From contig NZ_BAGF01000149.1 in the NCBI RefSeq assembly GCF_000308755.1, positions 1 to 64,000 of the forward strand: a stretch of 64,000 nt of DNA, written 5' to 3'. Within the stretch, counting starts at the first letter, position 1, and every line of letters begins with the position of its first letter. This DNA comes from Nocardia pneumoniae NBRC 100136. GTDB taxonomy: Bacteria; Actinomycetota; Actinomycetes; Mycobacteriales; Mycobacteriaceae. The translations under genes were made by a program, and so were the position numbers. Below are positions 43,060 to 50,339 of the stretch, one piece after another. The notes under the pieces are model-generated. The model searched no databases. It was not told the DNA's origin and saw only the letters and a program-made list of their open reading frames with translations.

Positions 43060-44295
43060 ATGCAGCAGAGCAACGGCGCCGAACTGCTCGCTCGAATCGC
43101 GGGCGGGTTGAATCAGCATGCGCTGGCCTTGTCCGAACGTTTGACGGAGCAGATGCTCGCGATCGAGCCGGAGCTGCGTGGCGACGGCCGGGTGGAGTCT
43201 CTGCTGCGCGCCAGCGTCACCGGAAACGTCGTAATCGCGTTGCACGTCTATGAGCTGGGTCTGGACATCGAGCAGCTCGACGCGCCCGCCGAGGCGTTGG
43301 AGTACGCCCGCCGCATGGCCCAGCGCGGCACCTCCATCACCGCGCTGCTGCGGGCGTACCGCATCGGGCAGCGGCTGTTCATCGACCACATGCTCGCGGA
43401 GATCAGCACCGCGACGAGCGACCGCGAGCTGGTCGCGGCGGCGGTGGCCGAAATGACCGACCGCTCCTTCGCCTACATCGATCGGGTCACCCAGCAAGTC
43501 GTGACCGCCTACCAGGACGAGCGGGACCGGTGGTTGCAGAACCAGATGGCCGTCCGCACGGCCCGGGTGCGTTCGATCCTGTCCGGGCAGCGCGTCGACC
43601 GGGGTGACAGCGAACGTGCGCTGGGATATCGGCTCGACCGGACGCACCTGGGCCTGGTCGTCTGGTCGGAGGCAGGCGCCGATCAACTGCGTGCGGCCAA
43701 GCAGCTGGCGACGACCATCGCCGACCAGCTGCACTGCCAAGGACAACCGCTGCTGATCCCGGCGGACGAATCGACCCTCTGGGCGTGGCTCCCGCAACCC
43801 GAACTGGAGATCGACCCGGCCGCGGTGACCACGCCGAAGGCGACATGGGTTTCGGTAGGCATGCCCGCCACCGGGCTGGAGGGCTTCCGGCTGACCCACC
43901 GTCAAGCGACACAAGCGCAGGTGGTCGCGATGTCGGCACCGGCGCCGCAGCGCGCCTCGGTGTCGTGTTCGGCGCATATCGGGCCGATCGCGCTGATGTG
44001 CGCCGATCTGGCCGCTACCCGGGCATGGATCGGTGAAGTGCTCGGGCCGCTGGCGCAGGACGACGATGCCACCGCACAGCTGCGCGAGACGGCGCGCGTC
44101 TTTCTGGAGACCAACGGCAGCTTCCAGACGACGGCCGAGCGGCTGGTCCTGCACCGCAACACCGTCCAGTACCGGATCCGCAAGGCGGAGGCAGCACTGG
44201 GGCATCCGCTGCGGGAGGGCCGGCTGAACGTCGAGGTCGCACTGCTGGCCTGCCGATGGTTGGGGGCGACAGTGCTGCAACCGGGCAACGGCTGA
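43060..44295 (+). CDS. PucR/CdaR-type transcriptional regulator
   Basis: The product is 411 residues from the ATG at 43060. The N-terminal two thirds is an RsbRD-like/GGDEF-like helical sensor region (TSITALLRAYRIGQRLF). The C-terminus has the PucR helix-turn-helix: DATAQLRETARVFLETNGSF, TAERLVLHRNTVQYRIRKAE. Such proteins activate catabolic genes. It follows the TetR gene by 7 bases, so the operon has two regulators of different kinds; it may control the acyl-CoA synthetase unit after it, which starts after a 128-base gap. Confidence 0.9.
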   Translation: MQQSNGAELLARIAGGLNQHALALSERLTEQMLAIEPELRGDGRVESLLRASVTGNVVIALHVYELGLDIEQLDAPAEALEYARRMAQRGTSITALLRAYRIGQRLFIDHMLAEISTATSDRELVAAAVAEMTDRSFAYIDRVTQQVVTAYQDERDRWLQNQMAVRTARVRSILSGQRVDRGDSERALGYRLDRTHLGLVVWSEAGADQLRAAKQLATTIADQLHCQGQPLLIPADESTLWAWLPQPELEIDPAAVTTPKATWVSVGMPATGLEGFRLTHRQATQAQVVAMSAPAPQRASVSCSAHIGPIALMCADLAATRAWIGEVLGPLAQDDDATAQLRETARVFLETNGSFQTTAERLVLHRNTVQYRIRKAEAALGHPLREGRLNVEVALLACRWLGATVLQPGNG

Positions 44296-44423
44296 GACGT
44301 CTGTCGTGCTGTGCGCACGATCGCTGCGCCTATCTTCATGCGCCCGCACTATGGTCTGGGTCACATCACCTTCTTAACGTGGCGTTCACGCAAGCGAGCC
44401 GCTGCGTTAGCAAGGAGATCGAC

Positions 44424-45899
44424 ATGCACTTCGCCGCCCTACCGGACCTGCGCGCCGGGACCTTCCCCGCCAATCCCTGTCTTGCCGACGACCTGCGGCG
44501 GGTCACCAACGAAGAGTTCCTCGACCTGGTCCGGAAGTACGCCGATCGGTTGTCGGAAGCCGGGATCGGTCGCGACGACGTCGTCGCCGTGATGCTGCCC
44601 AACCGGCTCGAATTGATCGTGGCCCTGTTCGCGGCCTGGCGGCTGGGCGCCGCGGCGACACCGGTCAACCCGGCGCTGACCCCGGCCGAGTTGCGATACC
44701 AGCTGAACGACGCCCACGCTCGGGTACTGGTTTGCGCCGATGCCGACGAGTCCGGCGATGTCGATGTGCCGCAACGGCTTTCGGTGCCGGAGCTGGAGCG
44801 GCACGAAGGCCGCGCGGGTAGCGTGGAGGCGACCGAGTTCTCCAGCGACACACTGGCGTTGATCATCTACACCAGCGGGTCCACCGGAAGCCCCAAGGGC
44901 GTGGAGCTCACCCACGCGAACATCATGGCGATGGCCGAGACGATGGTCGCGGGCATGCGACTGACCGCCGACGATCACAGCCTGCTCATCCTGCCGCTGT
45001 TCCATGTCAACGGCATCGTCGTCAGCGTGCTGTCGCCGCTGCTCGCGGGCGGCCGGACGACGGTCGCGGGCCGGTTCTCGCCGCAGACGTTTTTCGACAG
45101 GGTCGAGGCGGCGCGGCCGACCTACTTCTCCGCGGTGCCGACCATCTACGCCATGCTGTCGGCGCTGCCCCTATCCGTCCGGCCCGACACCTCCTCGATC
45201 CGATTCGCCCTCTGCGGCGCCGCTCCGATGCCCGTCGAGCTGCTCCTCCGGTTCGAGGAGCGCTACCGGATCCCGATCTACGAGGGCTACGGCCTGTCGG
45301 AGGGGACGTGTGCGAGCGCGAGCAATCCGCTCGACGGCGTCCGCAAACCCGGCACGGTCGGCATCGCGTTACCGGGACAGGAGATCGCCATCGTCGACAG
45401 CGACGGCGCCTTCGTCACCGACGGATCAGCCGGCGAAGTCGTGATCAAAGGCCCGACGGTGATGCGGGGATATCTGGGCCGGCCCGAGGAGACCGCGAAG
45501 GTCATCGTCGACGGCTGGCTGCACACCGGAGACATCGGCCGCATCGACGCCGACGGCTACCTGACCCTGGTCGACCGCATCAAGGACATGATCATCCGCG
45601 GCGGTGAGAACATCTCTCCCAAGGAGATCGAGTCCGCGATCTACACCCACCCACAGGTGCTCGAGGCCGCGGTGATCGGGCAACCCCACCCCGTGTACGG
45701 CGAAGTGCCCGTCGCCTTCGTGTCCTATCGCGACGGCGCCGTGGTGGAGCCGGAACGGATGCTCGATCATCTCCGGAAGTCCTTGGCCAGGTACAAGCTT
45801 CCCGAACTGATCGTGACCGTCGACGAGATCCCGAAGAACCCGGTCGGGAAGATCGACAAGCCGACCCTGCGCGCCCGCTCGGTGCACGCGCCCGTCTGA
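44424..45899 (+). CDS. Acyl-CoA synthetase (AMP-forming)
   Basis: The product is 491 residues from the ATG at 44424 after AAGGAG. ANL motifs in order: IIYTSGSTGSPKGVELTHANI (phosphate loop, near 150), YEGYGLSEGTC, LHTGDIGRIDADGYL, DRIKDMIIRGGENISPKEIE and the catalytic lysine in NPVGKIDKPTL. It activates a carboxylic acid to its CoA thioester, the entry step to the pathway. The region 44296-44423 before it has an ACGCA-N10-TGCGT dyad (44388-44407) and may contain its own promoter. Confidence 0.92.
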   Translation: MHFAALPDLRAGTFPANPCLADDLRRVTNEEFLDLVRKYADRLSEAGIGRDDVVAVMLPNRLELIVALFAAWRLGAAATPVNPALTPAELRYQLNDAHARVLVCADADESGDVDVPQRLSVPELERHEGRAGSVEATEFSSDTLALIIYTSGSTGSPKGVELTHANIMAMAETMVAGMRLTADDHSLLILPLFHVNGIVVSVLSPLLAGGRTTVAGRFSPQTFFDRVEAARPTYFSAVPTIYAMLSALPLSVRPDTSSIRFALCGAAPMPVELLLRFEERYRIPIYEGYGLSEGTCASASNPLDGVRKPGTVGIALPGQEIAIVDSDGAFVTDGSAGEVVIKGPTVMRGYLGRPEETAKVIVDGWLHTGDIGRIDADGYLTLVDRIKDMIIRGGENISPKEIESAIYTHPQVLEAAVIGQPHPVYGEVPVAFVSYRDGAVVEPERMLDHLRKSLARYKLPELIVTVDEIPKNPVGKIDKPTLRARSVHAPV

Positions 45900-45932
45900 C
45901 TCCTCAGTTCTCTCTCGAAAGACAAGCCTGCC

Positions 45933-47690
45933 ATGGGATTCACAAAACCGGACCTTCCGGACATCGACTACGCCGAATGGAAGACCCGCCCGCGCGGTGA
46001 ACGGATTCGCACCGTCGCGCAACACTGGGTCGAGCACGGATTCGGCACCCCTTACGCCGTCTATGTGCTCTATATCGTCAAGTGCGCCCTGTACCTCCTC
46101 GGTGCGGCGGCGGTCATTTCCCTGACTCCCGGGCTCGGAGCGCTCACCGATGTCACCTCGTGGTGGACCGAGCCGATCGCCTACCAGAAGCTGGTCGTCT
46201 GGACCCTGCTGTTCGAAATCTTCGGCTTCGGCTGCGGTTTCGGGCCGCTCACCACGCGGTTCGTGCCGCCGGTCGGCGGGCTGCTGTATTTCCTGCGTCC
46301 CGGCACGCTGCGGCTGCCGCCGTGGCCGGGGAAGGTGCCGTTCACTCGCGGTGACGAGCGCGGCATCATCGACGTCATCCTGTATGCGGTCGTGATCGGA
46401 TCCGGAATTCGCGCATTGCTCGCATCCGGCCACGGTGCGCCACCGGTGGACGGCAGTCACGTAGGCCTGCTCGACCCCACCGTCGTCGTCGCTCTGGTCG
46501 TCGCGCTCGGCCTGCTCGGGTTGCGGGACAAGACGGTGTTTCTGGCCGCCCGCCCCGAGCACTATCTGGTGATGCTGCTGATGTTCTTCGCCCCGTTCGC
46601 CGACATGGTGATCGGACTCGAGCTGGTCATGCTCGCGCTGTGGTGGGGTGCGGCCACGTCCAAGCTCAACCATCACTTCGGCCACGTGGTGGCTGTCATG
46701 ATGAGCAACAGCCCCGCCCTGCGGATGCCGTGGCTCAAGCGCAAGATGTACCGCGACCCGCCGCGGGATCTGCGCCCGTCACGGATCCCCGTCCTGCTGG
46801 CCCACGGCGGCACCGTCGTGGAGTACCTGGTTCCCGCCTACCTGGTCTTCTTCGGCGACGGCGGCCCACTGACCTGGGCGGCGATCATCTTCATGGCCGT
46901 CTTCCACCTGCACATCATCTCCACCGTGCCGATGGGCGTGCCGCTGGAATGGAACATCTTCTTCATCGTCAGCCTGTTCTACCTGTTCGGGCACTACGGG
47001 TACATCCACGTCCAAGAGCTTCGATCACCGCTGGTGCTCGCGCTGATTCTGTTCTCCGCGGTCGTCGTGGTCCTGGGACATGTTCGCCCGCAATGGGTTT
47101 CGTTCCTGGCGTCGATGCGCTACTACGCAGGCAACTGGGCCACCAGCGCCTGGTGTTTCCGCGGTGACGCCGAACTGAAGCTCGAGCGGCAGGTGACCAA
47201 GAGCGCCGCGCTGCCGGTCATCCAGTTGACCAAGCTCTACGGGCCGGAGATCGCCGACATGGTGCTCCAGAGCGGAATGGGCTGGCGCTCGATGCACACC
47301 CACGGCCGGGCGCTCAACGGCCTGATCGCCCGCGCTGTCGACAACGAAGACGATTACACCGTCCGCGACGGAGAAATAGTCGCCGGTCCGCTGCTGGGCT
47401 GGAACTTCGGTGAAGGGCACCTGCACAACGAACAGTTGCTGGCCGCAGTGCAACGTCGCTGCCGGTTCGAGGAAGGCGAGCTGCGCGTCGTCATCCTCGA
47501 GTCCCAGCCGATCCACCGGCAACGCCAGGCATATCGCATCGTCGACGCCGCGTGCGGTGTCATCGAGGAGGGCTATGTGCTGGTGCGGGACATGCTGGCC
47601 CGTCAGCCGTGGCCGGAGCCGGGCGATTCGTTCCCGGTTCACCCCGTCGGCCGCGACGACACCCGGAGGCCTTCGGCGGGGGTGCGATGA
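45933..47690 (+). CDS. DUF3556-family membrane protein
   Basis: The product is 585 residues. The first 400 carry about eight membrane helices (for example YAVYVLYIVKCALYLLGAAAV and FIVSLFYLFGHYGYIHV); the last 180 form a soluble domain (WCFRGDAELKLERQVTKSA). It matches DUF3556 proteins of mycobacteria and relatives, often linked with fatty-acid or lipid genes. The histidines in LNHHFGHVVAVMMSNSPA and DVHLHIIST-like segments suggest a metal or quinone site, but no activity is known. Its stop overlaps the next start (ATGA). Confidence 0.88.
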   Translation: MGFTKPDLPDIDYAEWKTRPRGERIRTVAQHWVEHGFGTPYAVYVLYIVKCALYLLGAAAVISLTPGLGALTDVTSWWTEPIAYQKLVVWTLLFEIFGFGCGFGPLTTRFVPPVGGLLYFLRPGTLRLPPWPGKVPFTRGDERGIIDVILYAVVIGSGIRALLASGHGAPPVDGSHVGLLDPTVVVALVVALGLLGLRDKTVFLAARPEHYLVMLLMFFAPFADMVIGLELVMLALWWGAATSKLNHHFGHVVAVMMSNSPALRMPWLKRKMYRDPPRDLRPSRIPVLLAHGGTVVEYLVPAYLVFFGDGGPLTWAAIIFMAVFHLHIISTVPMGVPLEWNIFFIVSLFYLFGHYGYIHVQELRSPLVLALILFSAVVVVLGHVRPQWVSFLASMRYYAGNWATSAWCFRGDAELKLERQVTKSAALPVIQLTKLYGPEIADMVLQSGMGWRSMHTHGRALNGLIARAVDNEDDYTVRDGEIVAGPLLGWNFGEGHLHNEQLLAAVQRRCRFEEGELRVVILESQPIHRQRQAYRIVDAACGVIEEGYVLVRDMLARQPWPEPGDSFPVHPVGRDDTRRPSAGVR

Positions 47691-49162
47691 CCACGGCGAT
47701 CGTGGTCGGCTCCGGGCCGAACGGGTTGGCCGCCGCCGTCACGCTGGCCCGTCACGGCGTCGACGTCACCGTGCTCGAGGGTGCCGCCACCATCGGCGGC
47801 GGCACCCGCTCCGGCGAGCTGACCCTCCCCGGCCTGCTGCACGACCACTGTGCGATGGCCCATCCCATGGCTGTCGGCTCACCGTTCTTGACCGGAATGG
47901 ACGCGGCCCGATACGGATTGACCTGGGCGTGGCCGGACATAGACTGCGTGCACCCGCTCGACGACGGAACCGCGGGAGTGCTGTATCGATCCGTCGAGGA
48001 GACCGCGGCGGGCCTCGGCCGCGACGGCTCGGTCTGGCGTCATATCTTCGGCGGCCCGTCCGCCGGATACGAGCTGTTGGCCACCGATTTCATGCGACCG
48101 CTCCTGCGGAGACCGTCGCATCCGCTGCGGTTGGCCCGATTCGGGCTTCCGACGCTGATTCCCGCCACCGCGCTGGGCCGGTTGTTCCGGACCGAGCAGG
48201 GAAGGGCGTTGTTCGCCGGAAACATGGCGCACGGCTGGCAACCGCAGCATCGGATCCTGTCCGCGGCAATCGGTCTCGGTATCACCACCGCCGGACATCG
48301 TCACGGATGGCCGGTCGCGGTGGGCGGCTCGCGAGCGATCACCGACGCCATGGCGGCCGCGTTGACGGATCTGGGTGGCACGATCGAGACCGGCATCTGG
48401 GTCGAGTCGCTCGGTCAGCTGCCGCCCGCCGATCTCGTGATGTTCGACCTCGCCCCAGCCGCGATCGCCGACATCGCCGGTGACCGGCTCCCGTCGCGGA
48501 TCTCCCGGGCATACCGGCGATTCCGGCACGGACCGGCCGCCTACAAGGTCAGCCTGGCCGTGGAGGGCGGGATACCGTGGACCAACCCCCACGCCGGGCA
48601 GGCGGGAAGCGTGCACGTCTGCGGAAACGCCGCCGATGTGGTGCGCGCCGAACGCGCGATCCATCAAGGACGGCTTCCCGAACACCCCTTCATCATGGTC
48701 GGACAGCAGTACCTCGCCGACCCGACGCGATCACGAGGAAACGTACACCCGATCGACCTGTATGCACATGTACCGCAACGGTATTCGGAGGACATCACCG
48801 ACTTACTGCTCGACGCGATAGAACGGTTCGCACCCGGGTTCCGTGACCGCATCGTCGCCACCGCCGTGGTCGGCCCCGCCGACATGCAGGCCTACAACCC
48901 CAACTACGTGGCCGGAGATATCCTCACCGGCGACAAGAACGTCCGCCAACTGATCTGTGGGGGACCGCGTATCACTGTGCGCCCCTACCATATTGCCGAC
49001 CGAATGTTCATCTGCTCGGCCGCCGCCCCGCCAGGACCCGGAGCACACGGAATGAGCGGATACAACGCCGCGATCGCGGCACTACGAGAGTTGGCCATCC
49101 CCACCGAGGGGCACGCGAACTCGGCGATCATCACGCGGCGGAGGGCGGATCCATCCCAGTAA
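47687..49162 (+). CDS. FAD-dependent oxidoreductase, phytoene-desaturase-like
   Basis: The product is 491 residues from the ATG overlapping the DUF3556 stop. The dinucleotide site is IVVGSGPNGLAAAVTLARHG with VTVLEGAATIGGGTRSGEL; the C-terminus GPGAHGMSGYNAAIAALREL is the usual FAD tail. These CrtI-like enzymes use FAD to desaturate or isomerise long polyprenoid or acyl chains. The coupling with DUF3556 suggests joint work on a membrane lipid. The end of the gene is part of a repeat that recurs at 54819. Confidence 0.88.
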   Translation: MTTAIVVGSGPNGLAAAVTLARHGVDVTVLEGAATIGGGTRSGELTLPGLLHDHCAMAHPMAVGSPFLTGMDAARYGLTWAWPDIDCVHPLDDGTAGVLYRSVEETAAGLGRDGSVWRHIFGGPSAGYELLATDFMRPLLRRPSHPLRLARFGLPTLIPATALGRLFRTEQGRALFAGNMAHGWQPQHRILSAAIGLGITTAGHRHGWPVAVGGSRAITDAMAAALTDLGGTIETGIWVESLGQLPPADLVMFDLAPAAIADIAGDRLPSRISRAYRRFRHGPAAYKVSLAVEGGIPWTNPHAGQAGSVHVCGNAADVVRAERAIHQGRLPEHPFIMVGQQYLADPTRSRGNVHPIDLYAHVPQRYSEDITDLLLDAIERFAPGFRDRIVATAVVGPADMQAYNPNYVAGDILTGDKNVRQLICGGPRITVRPYHIADRMFICSAAAPPGPGAHGMSGYNAAIAALRELAIPTEGHANSAIITRRRADPSQ

Positions 49163-49180
49163 AGTGTCCTGATGCCCGTT
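49139..49180 (+). repeat. Direct repeat copy 1 (left border of accessory block)
   Basis: These 42 bases match 54819-54860 at 35 positions. The core CCAGTAAAGTGTCCTGATGC (from 49156) is nearly unchanged, with 23 of 25 matching across 49156-49180. The left half encodes the last residues and stop of the FAD oxidoreductase (RRADPSQ); the right half corresponds to the start of the MarR gene at the other copy. See the related finding. Confidence 0.7.
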
Positions 49181-49322
49181 AGGACACCCCACTCGCAGCG
49201 AATCCGCGTCAGCGGAGTGTTCATAGCGTGTCGGCATACCGGTGGCCCCTCCTGATTGCGCCGATCGTTTATCGCGAGCGGGTGGCGATTGCTGTCAGCG
49301 TGGTCGGTCCAGCAGCATGGGT
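49181..49322. other. Decayed 5' remnant of a MarR-type gene (possible)
   Basis: Downstream of repeat copy 1, several blocks still align with the 5' end of the MarR gene: CAGCGAATCCGCGTCAGCGG here against CAGCGCATCCTTCTTCAGCGG there, and GCGTGTCG in both. Insertions of about 10-15 bases break the frame. I read this as a degenerate copy of the start of that gene. Confidence 0.4.
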
Positions 49323-49646
49323 TCAGGGGTCGACTTCTTGGACTGCGGCATCGGCTCGCACGTCTAGAACCGCCAGCAGGACCATCCGGCACACGGACAT
49401 GCCCGAAAGGTGTCCCTGCAGCGTCAGCACGGTGTGCGCCTCGGCTCGCCGGCATTCGTGAACGAGATCGACGAATGCCGGCGGCAGTGTCGCGCTCTGC
49501 GGTGTCGGCTCGTGGAATACGGTTCCCAGCGTGTAGCCGAGTGATCTGGCGGCGGTCCGTAGTCTGTCGTCGCTCAAAGTTGGGTCATGGCCACGCAGCA
49601 GATCGTCGCGTACGTACCCGTAAGCAAGAGGTAGTAGAGAAGTCAT
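49323..49646 (-). CDS. Resolvase N-terminal-like protein without catalytic serine
   Basis: The product is 107 residues. The start LLPLAYGYVRDD resembles the first strand of serine recombinases (YGYVRVS), and the rest (RLRTAARSLGYTLGTVF, then EAHTVLTLQGHLSG) follows the same alternating pattern. The catalytic serine that should follow YxR is replaced by Asp, so it is not an active recombinase. Such proteins are common in Nocardia and may be regulators or remnants. Start: ATG with GATGACTTC context, no strong ribosome site. Confidence 0.55.
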   Translation of the reverse strand: MTSLLPLAYGYVRDDLLRGHDPTLSDDRLRTAARSLGYTLGTVFHEPTPQSATLPPAFVDLVHECRRAEAHTVLTLQGHLSGMSVCRMVLLAVLDVRADAAVQEVDP

Positions 49647-50182
49647 CGCAGGATCCGGGTTTGCGGTAGGGCCGGCCGCGGGAGATCACGTCCCACAGCC
49701 GGGCGGGTTGTCATCTGTGAGCGCAGGACGCACCTGAACATGCGTGCCTGCCGGCGGCTCAGCATGCCAGTCGAGTTCGACCTCGCATGCCTACGAATTT
49801 CCGAGCATGAAGTGCACTGGAGGTACCGTCGGGGCGACGACTGCCTGCCGAGGAGTTTGTGACCCTACCGAGCGCCGTTGCTCTACTCTGCACTTCGTTG
49901 TGCATCGCAAGGGTCGCAATCGCTCCTCGGCCTGATGTCGTCGTACAGTTGAACTCTTTTTCCGGGAGATTGATGCATTTGTCGCCGGCACTTCCCATCC
50001 TTGTCCGCTAGGTACCTAGCTCCACATCGGCAAACGGCGACTTTTCCGCAATACCTACCTACCTACATGCCACCAGCCCAGGGGCGAGCTGAAGGCCGGC
50101 TTCGGAGACCCGAACTCTCGATGTGAGTTTGCTGCCTGCTACGACTTCCGAACCGGTGCTCGAAGCAGTCCCCCGATAAGCC
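49647..50182. other. AT-richer intergenic region
   Basis: Over 500 bases, clearly less GC-rich than the flanking operon. No gene is supported. It contains a perfect 14-bp palindrome GCTAGGTACCTAGC at 50007-50020 and a small run of CCTA/TACC repeats at about 50052-50066. Composition suggests foreign or decayed DNA. Confidence 0.5.
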
Positions 50183-50308
50183 ATGGCACTGTCGCAAGCC
50201 CTCGTCGTGTTGGGTGGCGGCGGCGAATGCCTCGATCACGTCCTGGAGTGCTCCAACCCCGTGATCCGCGAGTGTCCAGTTTGTCGGGACTTTGCGTCAT
50301 CAACGTGA
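50183..50308 (+). pseudogene. Possible transposase remnant
   Basis: A 41-residue frame from ATG 50183 contains ALVVLGGGGECLDHVLEC, which recalls the N-terminal part of IS1380-type transposases (usually ...LADGGE.LSDLAALR). No inverted repeats, DDE motif or second part is present. If real, only a fragment is left. The assignment rests on a short similarity seen by eye. Confidence 0.25.
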
Positions 50309-50339
50309 TTTCAAGGTCGGCAGGTGGGGACGGAACGGG

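Noticed and set aside
44388..44407. ACGCA-N10-TGCGT dyad before the acyl-CoA synthetase as a PucR operator
   Set aside because: Five-base arms with a ten-base gap are expected by chance in such DNA; kept only as a remark in the gene entry.
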